A stretch of DNA of 64,000 nt from Labrenzia sp. R4_2. GTDB lineage: Bacteria; Pseudomonadota; Alphaproteobacteria; Rhizobiales; Stappiaceae. The stretch spans positions 1 to 64,000 of the forward strand of contig NZ_JAGHRJ010000003.1 of assembly GCF_017743865.1 (NCBI RefSeq). The letters run 5' to 3'. This document shows, in pieces, positions 32,099 to 41,836 of this stretch. The first letter of the stretch is position 1. Every line of letters starts with the position of its first letter. A program made the position numbers and the translations under genes. The notes below the pieces were generated by a model that saw nothing but the letters and a program-made list of their open reading frames with translations, was not told the origin of the DNA and did no database searches.

Positions 32099-33208
32099 TT
32101 GAGCGAGGCGAGCCAAAAATTGAACAACAAAGAGAGCCCGCTGGATTCAGCGCGGTTGGCGGCCGCCGTCTCCGAGGGCATTTTGACCGAGGATCAGGCT
32201 GAGCGGCTCACCGATTTCTGGACCCGCCGCGGCGTTACCAGTCCATTGGCTGAAACATTGCCGCACGCGGACATCGAAGAAGTGCGGTTCGTGCGTGGCT
32301 TCCATGACATTTTTATCAGTCTTGGGATCGGCATACTGATGGTTGGGCTGGTGTATGGTTTGCAGAATCTGTTGCCGGCTTGGGCAATCTCCGCAGTTGG
32401 CGCTGTGTCCATTTGGGGGCTGGCAGAAGTTTTCTCCCGCCGCATGCGGTTGGCTCTGCCTTCTTTCCTGCTCAGCCTTGCATTCACCCCCTTCTTCTTC
32501 ATGGCCTGTTTCGGGCTGGTCGTTGACCAGGACCTGACGGGTTTGAGCCTCGGTGGCTGGCGGCAAAACTATGAAACTTGGCTGGTAATCCCCACCTCGT
32601 TGGTCGCCCTTGCAGGTGCGGCGCTGTTTTACCTCCGCTTCAAGGTTCCAGTTGGGATTGCCGGGATCACCGGCGGATGCCTGTTCATCGTGGCTGTGCT
32701 TATCGAGATGGCGGCCCCCGGGCTGATCGACCGCTATCATGTCGGTTTCTTCCTGGCTCTTGGGCTCGTTACCTTTGCGTTGGCGATGAGCTTTGATATC
32801 AAGGATCCAGCCCGCGTCACGCTGAATTCCGACAAGGCCTTTTGGCTTCATCTGATGGCCGCACCATTTATCGTGCATTCGATTCTTGCCTTGGTCTCCA
32901 GCTACTCAGGTCAAGGTTCGGTCGGTTACTCGGTTGCTGTCATTGCGTTGTTTATGATTCTGGCAATCGTGGCGCTGGTTGTTGACCGGCGGGCCCTTCT
33001 GGTGTCCGCAATGAGCTATCTTGGTTTTGCAATCGGGTATTTGATCCTGGAAGCCAATGTTTCGGAAGAGGCCGCCTTTGCCGTAACCCTGTTGTTGCTG
33101 GGTGGTTTTATTCTGCTTATCGGCTCCGGCTGGAGCCTGTTGCGGCGCGTGCTTTTGGCGCCCTTTTCAGGTCAGCCCTTGCTGCGCTACCTTCCCGCGA
33201 CCACATAA
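32099..33208 (+). CDS. DUF2157-like polytopic membrane protein
   Basis: About 369 residues from a TTG at 32099, supported by GGAGGATCCC; the frame extends 93 bases further upstream without a signal. An N-terminal cytoplasmic helical domain (ARLAAAVSEGILTEDQAERLTDFW, resembling DUF2157 domains) is followed by about ten hydrophobic helices. Function unknown. It lies between hslV and hslU, with 41 bp to hslU, and is probably co-transcribed with them. Confidence 0.65.
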   Translation: MSEASQKLNNKESPLDSARLAAAVSEGILTEDQAERLTDFWTRRGVTSPLAETLPHADIEEVRFVRGFHDIFISLGIGILMVGLVYGLQNLLPAWAISAVGAVSIWGLAEVFSRRMRLALPSFLLSLAFTPFFFMACFGLVVDQDLTGLSLGGWRQNYETWLVIPTSLVALAGAALFYLRFKVPVGIAGITGGCLFIVAVLIEMAAPGLIDRYHVGFFLALGLVTFALAMSFDIKDPARVTLNSDKAFWLHLMAAPFIVHSILALVSSYSGQGSVGYSVAVIALFMILAIVALVVDRRALLVSAMSYLGFAIGYLILEANVSEEAAFAVTLLLLGGFILLIGSGWSLLRRVLLAPFSGQPLLRYLPATT

Positions 33209-33249
33209 CCGGCAATGATCATCTACTTCTGTGCGAGTGAAACCCCTGA

Positions 33250-34554
33250 ATGACTGACTTTTCTCCGCGTGAAATTGTATCTGAACTCGATCGCTACATC
33301 GTTGGCCAGAAGGACGCTAAACGGGCGGTGGCCATTGCCTTGCGCAACCGCTGGCGCCGCCAGCAGCTTGAGGGGCAGATGCGCGAAGAGGTTCTGCCAA
33401 AGAACATTCTCATGATCGGCCCGACCGGTGTTGGCAAAACCGAGATCTCCCGGCGTTTGGCGAAACTGGCACGGGCTCCCTTTACCAAAGTTGAGGCCAC
33501 CAAGTTCACCGAAGTTGGCTACGTGGGCCGGGACGTTGAGCAGATCGTCCGTGACCTTGTGGAAGCAGGTATCTCCCTTGTTCGCGAGGAAAAACGGGAA
33601 TCCGTGAAAGCCAAGGCCCATGTCTTGGCAGAGGAGCGCGTTCTGGACGCGCTTGTTGGTTCAAATGCAAGCCCGGCCACCCGGGAGAGCTTCCGCACCA
33701 AGCTTCGCGATGGCGAAATGGACGACAAGGAAATCGAGGTTGAAGTGCCAGCACAGGCACAAATGCCAAGCTTTGACTTGCCGGGCATGCCGGGTGCGAG
33801 CGTCGGTGTTATGAACGTCTCGGATCTGCTCGGCAAGGCGTTTGGCGGCCAAACGAAAACGAAGCGGACAAGTGTGCGCGATTCCCATCAGCTCTTGGTG
33901 AATGCGGAATCAGACAAGCTTCTGGATGAAGACAAGATCGTCGAGGAAGCCATCTCGCTTGTAGAGAATTCGGGCATCGTTTTTCTCGATGAGATCGACA
34001 AGATCTGCGCCCGGGAAGGCCGTGCTGGCGGTGATGTTTCACGAGAAGGCGTTCAACGCGATCTCCTGCCGTTGATCGAGGGCACGGTCGTGTCGACCAA
34101 ACATGGCCCGGTTCGCACCGACCATATTCTGTTCATTGCGTCCGGCGCGTTCCATGTTGCCAAGCCCTCGGATCTTTTGCCGGAATTGCAGGGCCGCCTG
34201 CCGATTCGGGTTGAGCTGCGGGCACTGACCAAGGAAGATTTCCGGGCTATCCTGACAGAGCCTGAGGCCAGCTTGATCAAGCAGTATGTCGCCCTGATGG
34301 AAACCGAGGGTCTGAAACTGTCGTTCACCGAGGATTCCATTGAGGAAATCGCGTCGGTGGCCGTGGATCTGAACGGGTCTGTCGAAAATATCGGTGCGCG
34401 GCGTTTGCAGACTGTTATGGAGCGGATTCTGGACGAAATCTCATTCACGGCACCGGACCGGTCTGGGGAAGAGGTCGAAATCACGGCAGAGTTCGTTCGC
34501 GAGAACATTGGCGATCTGGCGAAGAACGTCGATCTGTCGAAGTTTATTCTGTAA
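33250..34554 (+). CDS. hslU: HslU ATPase subunit of the HslUV protease
   Basis: 434 residues. AAA+ unfoldase with [15 protein letters not shown] (Walker A), [10 protein letters not shown] (Walker B), the inserted I domain of variable length (about 110-230) and the C-terminal ending KFIL, which docks into HslV. Both the I domain and C-terminal motif are as usual. Follows the membrane-protein gene and precedes a universal stress gene. Confidence 0.98.
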   Translation: MTDFSPREIVSELDRYIVGQKDAKRAVAIALRNRWRRQQLEGQMREEVLPKNILMIGPTGVGKTEISRRLAKLARAPFTKVEATKFTEVGYVGRDVEQIVRDLVEAGISLVREEKRESVKAKAHVLAEERVLDALVGSNASPATRESFRTKLRDGEMDDKEIEVEVPAQAQMPSFDLPGMPGASVGVMNVSDLLGKAFGGQTKTKRTSVRDSHQLLVNAESDKLLDEDKIVEEAISLVENSGIVFLDEIDKICAREGRAGGDVSREGVQRDLLPLIEGTVVSTKHGPVRTDHILFIASGAFHVAKPSDLLPELQGRLPIRVELRALTKEDFRAILTEPEASLIKQYVALMETEGLKLSFTEDSIEEIASVAVDLNGSVENIGARRLQTVMERILDEISFTAPDRSGEEVEITAEFVRENIGDLAKNVDLSKFIL

Positions 34555-34623
34555 TTTGAACCGGTACCGCAGGCTGCGAATTCGCCGCTTGCGGCTTGCC
34601 GGGACCGATGGCAGCATGCGGTC

Positions 34624-35118
34624 ATGGTAGCAATTCGAAAAAGTAACGAAGAGGGTCACCGCCGGAAGTTTCTGGTGGTGGTCGACGACACACCGGAATG
34701 TGATCGCGCAATTGTCTATGCAGCCAAGCGGGCAGCGCGCACCAGCGGTGTGGTCACATTGCTGTTCATCATCGCACGCGGGGATTTCCAGCATTGGCTG
34801 GGTGTTGAGGACATTATGCGTGCCGAAGCACACCAGGAGGCAGAAGCCACCCTGGCAAAAGCAGCGCAACGAGTGCGCTCAGTTGCCCGAACGGAACCGG
34901 AAACGGTTATCCGGGAGGGCACCATGAGTGAAGAAATCCTGGAGCTGATTGAGGCTGATGCCGATATAGCCATCCTCGTTTTGGCAGCAAGCACCAATGC
35001 GGATGGACCGGGGCCGTTGGTTTCCTCGATCGCTGGCAAGTCCGCGGGGACCTTTCCGATCCCTGTGACCATCGTTCCGGGAAATCTGGATGATGATTCC
35101 ATCGCTGCTCTAGCCTGA
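34624..35118 (+). CDS. universal stress protein family
   Basis: 164 residues. One UspA fold: FLVVVDDTPECDRAIVYAAKRAA at the start and ILVLAAS followed by PGPLVSSIAGK near the end. The ATP-binding GxxG of ATP-binding Usp proteins is not clearly conserved (loop reads AASTNADGPG), so nucleotide binding is uncertain. The gene is 70 bp after hslU on the same strand. Confidence 0.75.
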   Translation: MVAIRKSNEEGHRRKFLVVVDDTPECDRAIVYAAKRAARTSGVVTLLFIIARGDFQHWLGVEDIMRAEAHQEAEATLAKAAQRVRSVARTEPETVIREGTMSEEILELIEADADIAILVLAASTNADGPGPLVSSIAGKSAGTFPIPVTIVPGNLDDDSIAALA

Positions 35119-35312
35119 CCTGCTGTGAGGAAAGACGCCTGAGGCGCTTGATCCCCTGAAGCGAAAACCTATCTAGTTTTTAACGGTTCCAAACTGACGC
35201 AGGATCGGTTAGAAGATCCTATCGGTGTTTTGCGATGATGGAGAGGCCGCAAACACGTTTGCCACATTGGGCGCACAGGTGACACAGCGCGGACAGCGCA
35301 AGGACGGAAAAC

Positions 35313-35870
35313 ATGTTCATTCAAACCGAAGCCACACCGAACCCGGCAACCCTCAAGTTCCTTCCAGGACGGGTTGTCCTGCCGGAAGGAACGTATGATT
35401 TCCGGTCCAAGGCCGATGCTGGCGCATCGCCGCTTGCAGAGAAGCTATTTGATGTGCCGGGCGTTGCAGCTGTTTTCTTTGGCCATGATTTTGTGACCGT
35501 GACCAAGGATGACACGGACTGGCAGCACATGAAGCCTGCAATTCTCGGTGTCATCATGGAACAGTTCATGTCCGGTCAGCCGGTCATGAATGCCGGTGAA
35601 AGTGAAGACATCGAAGAAGGCGAGTTCTTTGAGGAAGGCGATCAGGAAACGGTCGCGACCATCAAAGAGTTGCTCGAAACCCGCGTGCGTCCTGCTGTCG
35701 CACAAGATGGCGGCGACATCACATTCAAGGGATTCAAGGAAGGGATCGTCTACCTTTCCATGCGTGGTGCTTGCGCTGGATGCCCGTCCTCGACCGCAAC
35801 GCTTCAGCACGGCATTCAGAATCTTTTGCGCCACTTTGTGCCGGAAGTTGAGGAAGTGCGTCCAATCTAA
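35313..35870 (+). CDS. NfuA-like iron-sulfur carrier protein
   Basis: 185 residues. The N-terminal Nfu domain starts MFIQTEATPNPATLKFLPG; the C-terminal NifU-type domain contains the cluster motif GACAGCPSS (CxxC at about 148-151). It delivers 4Fe-4S clusters to client enzymes, MiaB (encoded 3 kb downstream) being a plausible one. A strong terminator follows 25 bp after the stop, so it is a transcription unit by itself or the end of one. Confidence 0.93.
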   Translation: MFIQTEATPNPATLKFLPGRVVLPEGTYDFRSKADAGASPLAEKLFDVPGVAAVFFGHDFVTVTKDDTDWQHMKPAILGVIMEQFMSGQPVMNAGESEDIEEGEFFEEGDQETVATIKELLETRVRPAVAQDGGDITFKGFKEGIVYLSMRGACAGCPSSTATLQHGIQNLLRHFVPEVEEVRPI

Positions 35871-35894
35871 AGCGAATTTCCGCTTTGTTTTATT

Positions 35895-35921
35895 GGCCCG
35901 GCCTGCTTGCCGGGCCTTTTT
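35895..35921 (+). terminator. intrinsic terminator after the NfuA-like gene
   Basis: GGCCCGGC (35895-35902) pairs with GCCGGGCC (35909-35916) around a 6-nt loop, followed by five T residues. Confidence 0.93.
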
Positions 35922-36022
35922 ATTCCCGCTGGTATTTCTCTGTGGGTTTCAAGCCCCCCATTGGACCTAGATCCAAAGCCCGGCTCGACTCTGCGAAGCG
36001 GCCGGGGTAGTGGCAAGTTATC

Positions 36023-36700
36023 ATGCGTGTTCTGGCAATCGATACAGCACTGGCCAATTGCGCTGCCGCCGTTCTTGACGATGGCACCTCCTCAGCATGT
36101 TTCGAAACCTGCGGCGAAGAGATCGGCCGCGGCCATGCGGAGAAGCTCATGGACATGATCGGAACCGTGATGGCTGAGAGCTCGACAGCCTTTTCCGATC
36201 TCGACCGGGTTGCTGTAACCGTCGGACCGGGAAGTTTCACCGGTCTTCGTGTCGGGTTGGCCGTTGCCCGTGGCTTCGGTCTGGTTCTGGAAAAGCCGGT
36301 TGTCGGTGTTACCACATTGGCAGCGATCGCACGGTCCTGCGCATCCGGCGACAATGGCCCCCCGATCCTCGTCGCTCTCATCGGAAAAGGCGACGAAGTT
36401 TATTGTCAGCTTTTTTCTCACGATGGCGAACCACTTGACTTTGCCGGTGTCCAAACCCTGTCAGATCTTGCAAGGACACTGCCTGAGGACATAAGATTTG
36501 CCGGTTCGGCGGCAGACCGTGTTGCCGACGCAGTGGGAGCGGAAGACACGCGCGTGATTTCCAGGTGCGGTTATCCGGGAATACGGGCCGTTGCCGAGCT
36601 TGGTCTCATAACGGATCCGCGAGGGGCGTCTCCCTCCCCATTGTATTTGCGGCCGCCGGATGCGACGCCGCAGACGAAGGGAAGGATTGAACGGCAATGA
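36023..36700 (+). CDS. tsaB: tRNA threonylcarbamoyladenosine protein TsaB
   Basis: 225 residues. ASKHA fold with MRVLAIDTALANCAAAVLDD and the family-specific VGPGSFTGLRVGLAVARG. TsaB activates TsaD for the t6A37 modification of ANN-decoding tRNAs. It overlaps rimI by 4 bases (ATGA), the usual tsaB-rimI pairing. It is the first gene of a run of 12 plus-strand genes that continues to trmB. Confidence 0.95.
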   Translation: MRVLAIDTALANCAAAVLDDGTSSACFETCGEEIGRGHAEKLMDMIGTVMAESSTAFSDLDRVAVTVGPGSFTGLRVGLAVARGFGLVLEKPVVGVTTLAAIARSCASGDNGPPILVALIGKGDEVYCQLFSHDGEPLDFAGVQTLSDLARTLPEDIRFAGSAADRVADAVGAEDTRVISRCGYPGIRAVAELGLITDPRGASPSPLYLRPPDATPQTKGRIERQ

Positions 36701-37185
36701 GTTTTTGGTGGTTCTGGAGCCAGCCGCCTGTCGTTGAAGAGGCGCTGGACGAAGATCTGCTGAAGGTCGCCGAAATCCACGCAGCTTCATTCAAACATGC
36801 CTGGGACGTTGAAGAGCTTGCCCGTATGAAGGCGCAATCCGGAACGTCCATTCTGGTCGCGCGGCGGGCCAGCCCTTATGGAACGCAGGGGCCACTTGGT
36901 TTCTTAATCCTTAGAACAGTCGCGGATGAGGCGGAAGTGATCACGATCGCTGTACATCCGCGCCAACGTGGCCGCGGCATTGGAAAGAAGTTGATGGAGG
37001 CCGGATTGTTCCGCCTCTATGGAGAACGCTGCAAGAGCTTGTTTCTGGAAGTGGATTCGGCGAATGAAGCCGCGATTTTGCTCTACCGCTCCCTTGGATT
37101 CCGGGAAGTTGGCCAACGAAAAGGATACTACAGCGACAGTGGAGGAGACGGGACAGCGCTTGTCATGCGCGTCGATCTTGGTTAG
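36697..37185 (+). CDS. rimI: ribosomal protein alanine N-acetyltransferase RimI
   Basis: 162 residues. GNAT fold with acetyl-CoA loop HPRQRGRGIGKKLM at about 88-101 and LEVDSANEAAILLYRSLGF. It acetylates the N-terminus of S18 in E. coli; in alphaproteobacteria it is part of the t6A gene cluster. It starts inside the tsaB stop and is followed after 43 bp by the Fur-family gene. Confidence 0.93.
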   Translation: MSFWWFWSQPPVVEEALDEDLLKVAEIHAASFKHAWDVEELARMKAQSGTSILVARRASPYGTQGPLGFLILRTVADEAEVITIAVHPRQRGRGIGKKLMEAGLFRLYGERCKSLFLEVDSANEAAILLYRSLGFREVGQRKGYYSDSGGDGTALVMRVDLG

Positions 37186-37228
37186 AGCGCTTTGAGATCC
37201 AACCGGAAGCGGAAGGCAATTGGAGTTT

Positions 37229-37678
37229 ATGACGGACGAGCGGATACCATCGCTGGCGGAACTTTGTGTCCAAAAAGGCATGCGCATGACCGAACAGCGC
37301 CGCGTGATTGCCTCAGTGATTGAGCAGGCCTCAGAAGAGCATCCGGACGTCGAGGAACTCTATCGCCGATCCGTTGCGATTGACCCGAAAATCTCCATCT
37401 CAACAGTCTACCGCACCGTCAAACTGTTTGAAGATGCCGGCATGGTTGAGCGCCATGATTTTCGAGATGGCCGTTCCCGTTATGAAACTGTGCCGGATGA
37501 GCATCACGATCATCTCATTGATCTGCGCAGCGGACAGGTGATCGAGTTCCGGAACGAGGAAATTGAAGCCTTGCAGGAGTTCATCGCTAAAAAGCTGGGC
37601 TACAAGCTGGTGGATCACCGATTGGAGCTTTATGGCGTTCCGATCGATTCGAAAAAAGGCGGTGACACGGATGGCTGA
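37229..37678 (+). CDS. Fur-family metalloregulator (Mur-like)
   Basis: 149 residues from the ATG at 37229; a TTG 9 bases earlier is possible. Winged helix (MTEQRRVIASVI; SISTVYRTVKLFEDAGMV) and the HHDHLIDL metal site. The structural CxxC cysteines of classical Fur are absent, as in rhizobial Mur, which senses manganese. The position after rimI and before plsC is the conserved one. Whether this is Mur or an iron sensor cannot be read from sequence. Confidence 0.85.
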   Translation: MTDERIPSLAELCVQKGMRMTEQRRVIASVIEQASEEHPDVEELYRRSVAIDPKISISTVYRTVKLFEDAGMVERHDFRDGRSRYETVPDEHHDHLIDLRSGQVIEFRNEEIEALQEFIAKKLGYKLVDHRLELYGVPIDSKKGGDTDG

Positions 37679-38537
37679 AATCAAGGCGGTTTTGACGATC
37701 CTGGTTTTAACGGTCGTCTCGCTGATCTTGATTCCACTGCAATGGGTTGCAGTGAAGCTGAACCTCCCAATCCAGAAACACCTTCCTAATCTCTGGCACA
37801 AGATTGCAACCGGCCTCGTTGGTATTCGCATTCACCAGGAAGGGCAGCCTGCGGCAGAGCGTCCTTTGTTGATTGCCGCCAACCATGCGTCCTGGGTGGA
37901 CATCACCGTTATCGGTTCTTTGATGCCGCTGTCTTTTATCGCCAAGTCGGAAGTTTCCGGCTGGCCGGTCTTTGGTCTCTTTGCCAAGCTCCAGCGGACG
38001 GTTTTCGTCAACCGCACCCGGCGATCGCAAACGGCAGAAGTTGCTGACACGATTGCCGGCCGGATGGCAGAGGGTGATGCCATGGTGCTCTTTGCGGAAG
38101 GCACATCCAACGATGGGAATTGTGTTTTGCCGTTCCGTTCGGCTCTTTTGGGAGCTGCAACGCGCGCCGCGGGGAATGATCAAGACACCGCGGTTTGGGT
38201 CCAGCCGTTGTCGATTGCCTATCAGGGCTTGTTCGGAATGCCGATGGGGCGTGTGCACCGTCCGCACGTCGCCTGGTACGGGGATATGGAGCTTGCGGGC
38301 CATCTTTGGGGCATCTTTAAGCATGGTGCTCTCGATGTTGCCGTCCAATGGGGAGAGCCTGTTCGTGTTGACCAAACAACGGATCGCAAGGCCTTGACAC
38401 AGCAGCTTGAACGGGAGGTCCGCGCTTTGACCATGGCTGCTTTGCGTCAAAAACCGGTCGAACGGTTCGATTCCGATGAAATCGACGCTGCTGAGTTCTT
38501 CTCAAATGAAGAAAAAACCGCTAAAGCTGGCGCCTGA
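37671..38537 (+). CDS. 1-acyl-glycerol-3-phosphate acyltransferase (PlsC type)
   Basis: 288 residues from the ATG at 37671, which overlaps the Fur-gene stop by 8 bases; longer frame lacks a signal. PlsC acyltransferase with NHASWVD (the HxxxxD motif, about 66-72) and LFAEGTS (the EGT block). An N-terminal helix anchors it. It may make phosphatidate or, as OlsA in rhizobia, ornithine lipids. The 120-bp gap before miaB suggests miaB has its own promoter. Confidence 0.85.
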   Translation: MAEIKAVLTILVLTVVSLILIPLQWVAVKLNLPIQKHLPNLWHKIATGLVGIRIHQEGQPAAERPLLIAANHASWVDITVIGSLMPLSFIAKSEVSGWPVFGLFAKLQRTVFVNRTRRSQTAEVADTIAGRMAEGDAMVLFAEGTSNDGNCVLPFRSALLGAATRAAGNDQDTAVWVQPLSIAYQGLFGMPMGRVHRPHVAWYGDMELAGHLWGIFKHGALDVAVQWGEPVRVDQTTDRKALTQQLEREVRALTMAALRQKPVERFDSDEIDAAEFFSNEEKTAKAGA

Positions 38538-38662
38538 ATTGAGGTGCGGCCTGCCTTAGACGTTACTAAACGCGGGCAGACACAGGTGTGGATTAGAGCC
38601 TCGCCCAAAAGCACGATCACCACGAGATATGCCGTCCGTCCCAAAGGGACCATGAGGAGCGA

Positions 38663-40123
38663 ATGACGAGCCGCCCGGAAGTAGAACTGGACACCTCCGC
38701 AGCCGCGGAAACAACGACCGTATCAGGTGACAATACGCGCAAGGTTTTTGTGCGCACCTACGGCTGCCAGATGAATGTCTATGACAGTGAGCGCATGACC
38801 GATGTGCTGGCACCACAGGGCTATTCCACGACTGAAGACTTGGAAGAGGCCGATCTTGTCATTCTGAACACCTGCCACATCCGGGAAAAGGCCGCTGAGA
38901 AGGTCTATTCAGAGCTTGGGCGGATCCGGAAGGTCAAGGAAGAACGCGCGAAAGCCGGCAAGGACATGATGGTTGGTGTGGCCGGCTGTGTGGCGCAGGC
39001 GGAAGGCGAGGAAATCTCCCGCCGGGCACCGATCGTCGACATGGTCGTTGGTCCGCAGAGCTACCATCAGCTGCCCTCGCTTTTGGACAAGGCGCGCCAA
39101 GGCCAGAAAGTTGTCGAAACAGAGTTCGACATCGATGCGAAGTTTGACCATTTGTCTGAGCGGGCTGACAAGCCGATCATGAAACGCCCGCCGGCCGCAT
39201 TCCTGACAGTTCAGGAAGGCTGCGACAAGTTCTGTACCTTCTGCGTCGTTCCTTATACCCGCGGTGCCGAAGTCTCCCGGTCCGTGGAACAGATTGTTAC
39301 CGAAGCTCAGCGCATGGCAGCCTCTGGTGTGCGGGAGGTGACTCTGCTTGGCCAGAACGTCAATGCCTATCACGGCGAAGCTGCGGATGGGTCAACCTGG
39401 GGGTTGGGTAAGCTTTTGCGCCGCTTGTCGGAAATTGATGGGCTGGATCGGCTCCGCTACACGACCAGCCACCCGCGTGACATGGACGATGATCTGATTG
39501 AAGCCCACCGCGAGCTGAAGAGCCTGATGCCCTATCTTCATCTGCCGGTGCAGTCCGGGTCTGACAAGATCTTGAAGGCCATGAATCGCAAGCACACGCG
39601 GGACGAGTATTTCCGACTGATCGACCGGATCCGGGAAGCAGCGCCCGACATTGCCCTTTCCGGCGACTTCATTGTCGGTTTCCCAGGCGAAACGGATCAG
39701 GATTTTGAAGACACGATGGATCTGATCCGCCGTGTTGAATATGGCTCTGCCTTCTCGTTCAAATACAGTCAACGCCCCGGCACGCCTGGGGCGACCATGG
39801 AAGATCAGGTGCCGGAAGACGTCAAATCTGCGCGCCTGCAGGAACTCCAAGCGCTTCTGAGCGAGCAACAAAAAGCCTTCAATGCGTCCCGCAAAGGGAT
39901 GACCTGCGACGTGCTTTTGGAAAAGAAGGGCCGGAACCCGGGACAGCTTGTTGGCAAGTCTCCATGGTTGCAGCCGGTCCAGCTGGATGCGCCAGAGTCC
40001 ATGATCGGCAGTGTACAAGCGGTGGAAATCGTTGAGATCGGAAGCAATTCGCTGTTCGGACGGCTGATTGCGGGGCAAGATACGGCTGATGGATCCGGTG
40101 CCATACCGGCCCCGGCCGCCTAA
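38663..40123 (+). CDS. miaB: tRNA-2-methylthio-N6-dimethylallyladenosine synthase MiaB
   Basis: 486 residues. N-terminal UPF0004 domain with [23 protein letters not shown] and GCVAQ cysteines, radical-SAM motif CDKFCTFC at about 188-195, and a C-terminal TRAM domain. Two 4Fe-4S clusters add the methylthio group at A37. The ATG at 38663 follows GAGGAGCGA. It is the usual neighbour of phoH and ybeY. Confidence 0.97.
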   Translation: MTSRPEVELDTSAAAETTTVSGDNTRKVFVRTYGCQMNVYDSERMTDVLAPQGYSTTEDLEEADLVILNTCHIREKAAEKVYSELGRIRKVKEERAKAGKDMMVGVAGCVAQAEGEEISRRAPIVDMVVGPQSYHQLPSLLDKARQGQKVVETEFDIDAKFDHLSERADKPIMKRPPAAFLTVQEGCDKFCTFCVVPYTRGAEVSRSVEQIVTEAQRMAASGVREVTLLGQNVNAYHGEAADGSTWGLGKLLRRLSEIDGLDRLRYTTSHPRDMDDDLIEAHRELKSLMPYLHLPVQSGSDKILKAMNRKHTRDEYFRLIDRIREAAPDIALSGDFIVGFPGETDQDFEDTMDLIRRVEYGSAFSFKYSQRPGTPGATMEDQVPEDVKSARLQELQALLSEQQKAFNASRKGMTCDVLLEKKGRNPGQLVGKSPWLQPVQLDAPESMIGSVQAVEIVEIGSNSLFGRLIAGQDTADGSGAIPAPAA

Positions 40124-40134
40124 GGAGACGTCAT

Positions 40135-41256
40135 TTGACGAGCGACAGCCAATCTTCTTCCCGCCGGCTTTCTGATGAAGCCGCTTCGGCTTCCGACATG
40201 ACCCACATCGTTCTCGCTTTTGAAGACAATCGTTTGATCGGCGATCTGTTTGGCCAGTTCGATCAGAACCTTGCCTTAATAGAGCAACGCCTCGGCGTGG
40301 ACGCGATTGCACGCGGCAATCAGGTGACGCTGAAGGGGTCGCAAGCCGGCTGTGCCCAAGCCCGGGCGGCATTGGAAGCCCTTTATCAGCGCTTGTTGCA
40401 GGGGCAGGAAATTCATCCAGGCGATGTCGATGGTGCTTTGCGTATGGCGGCGGCCAACGAAGCCCAGCTGCCGTTGCCGACCCTTGAGCCGAAATCCCGG
40501 TTGGCGTTCGCACAAATCGCGACGCGCCGGAAAACCATTGTGGCGCGCACGCCAACACAGGATGCCTATATCCGGTCCATGGACCGGGCGGATCTGATTT
40601 TCGGTACCGGCCCGGCTGGAACTGGTAAGACGTTCCTCGCGGTTGCCTACGCGGCTGCGCTATTGGAACGCGGCGATGTGGCGCGTTTGATCCTGTCCCG
40701 GCCTGCAGTTGAAGCCGGTGAGCGTCTGGGCTTCTTGCCGGGAGAAATGAAAGACAAGGTCGACCCGTATCTCCGGCCGATTTATGACGCGCTTTATGAA
40801 ATGATGCCGGCTGAAAAAGTTGATCGCGGACTGCAATCCGGAATGATCGAGGTCGCGCCACTCGCGTTCATGCGCGGACGTACTTTGTCAAACGCCGTTG
40901 TTTTGCTCGATGAAGCGCAGAACACGACGTCGATGCAAATGAAAATGTTTCTGACCCGGCTGGGCGAAGGATCAAAGATGATCGTGACCGGCGATCCAAG
41001 CCAGATCGATTTGCCCTCCGGCCAGAAATCCGGCTTGCGCGAAGCTCTGGGGCTGCTGACGGATATTCCTGCGGTTGCACATATCCGGTTCAACGAAACC
41101 GATGTTGTTCGCCATGAGTTGGTCGGCCGGATTGTCACGGCTTACGATAATGCTTCGCGCGAAGAAGCACAGGCACGTGAACGCCAGTTTGCGGCCCGCC
41201 AAGGCGAAAGCGAAGATCAGGATCGCCGGCCGCGCAACAGCGCAGCGGCTTCCTGA
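40135..41256 (+). CDS. phoH: PhoH-family ATPase (YbeZ)
   Basis: 373 residues from a TTG with AAGGAG seven bases upstream; the ATG 63 bases later has no ribosome site. Walker A GPAGTGKTFLAV at about 160-171 and the VLLDEAQNTT Walker B. PhoH-like proteins act near YbeY in RNA maturation and as phosphate- or stress-responsive ATPases. It lies 12 bp after miaB and its end overlaps ybeY only marginally (10 bp gap). Confidence 0.95.
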   Translation: MTSDSQSSSRRLSDEAASASDMTHIVLAFEDNRLIGDLFGQFDQNLALIEQRLGVDAIARGNQVTLKGSQAGCAQARAALEALYQRLLQGQEIHPGDVDGALRMAAANEAQLPLPTLEPKSRLAFAQIATRRKTIVARTPTQDAYIRSMDRADLIFGTGPAGTGKTFLAVAYAAALLERGDVARLILSRPAVEAGERLGFLPGEMKDKVDPYLRPIYDALYEMMPAEKVDRGLQSGMIEVAPLAFMRGRTLSNAVVLLDEAQNTTSMQMKMFLTRLGEGSKMIVTGDPSQIDLPSGQKSGLREALGLLTDIPAVAHIRFNETDVVRHELVGRIVTAYDNASREEAQARERQFAARQGESEDQDRRPRNSAAAS

Positions 41257-41266
41257 AGGGGCTTGT

Positions 41267-41788
41267 GTGACCGAAGCTGAACATGCGCCTGAAGAGGTTT
41301 TGATTGATATCGCGGTTGAGGCCGGTGATTGGCCGGATGAGGCCGCGTTGATCAAACTGGCGCAAACCGCGATTGCTGCTGGAATAAAAGGCGCGGATCT
41401 GGAAGTTCTGGAAGAAACCGAGCTGTCACTGCTCTTCACAAATGATGAGGGGATCCGCAAACTGAATCATCAGTGGCGGGACAAGGACAAACCGACCAAT
41501 GTGTTGTCCTTTCCCGGCAGCAACCCTCAGGATGATGTGTACGGCCCTCTGCTCGGCGACATAGTTTTTGGCTATGAGACAGTGGCCAAAGAAGCAGAAG
41601 AACTGGGAATTGAATTTAACAATCACCTTACCCATCTCACTGTTCATGGATTGCTTCATCTTTTCGATTATGATCATCAAGAGAAAGACGAAGCTGAACT
41701 GATGGAAAGCTTGGAAACGGCCATATTGGTCGGTTTGGGTATTGATGATCCTTATGCTGGCCGGCCACTTGAAGCCGATGGCGATTAA
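41267..41788 (+). CDS. ybeY: endoribonuclease YbeY
   Basis: 173 residues from a GTG at 41267, preceded by GAAGGGG; the reading frame extends upstream through the phoH C-terminus. The zinc site HGLLHLFDYDH is intact. YbeY processes 16S rRNA 3' ends and is paired with PhoH. LLFTNDEGIRKLNHQWRDKDKPTNVLSFP is the standard signature. 48 bp separate it from the CorC gene. Confidence 0.94.
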   Translation: MTEAEHAPEEVLIDIAVEAGDWPDEAALIKLAQTAIAAGIKGADLEVLEETELSLLFTNDEGIRKLNHQWRDKDKPTNVLSFPGSNPQDDVYGPLLGDIVFGYETVAKEAEELGIEFNNHLTHLTVHGLLHLFDYDHQEKDEAELMESLETAILVGLGIDDPYAGRPLEADGD

Positions 41789-41836
41789 AGGGACAGTAGG
41801 GGTATGACCCGTTGCTTCAGGGTCCTGAAACGATAG

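Noticed and set aside
39392..40861. A 489-codon minus frame across miaB and phoH
   Set aside because: Spans two certain plus-strand genes and the junction between them; low-complexity product, no start signal.
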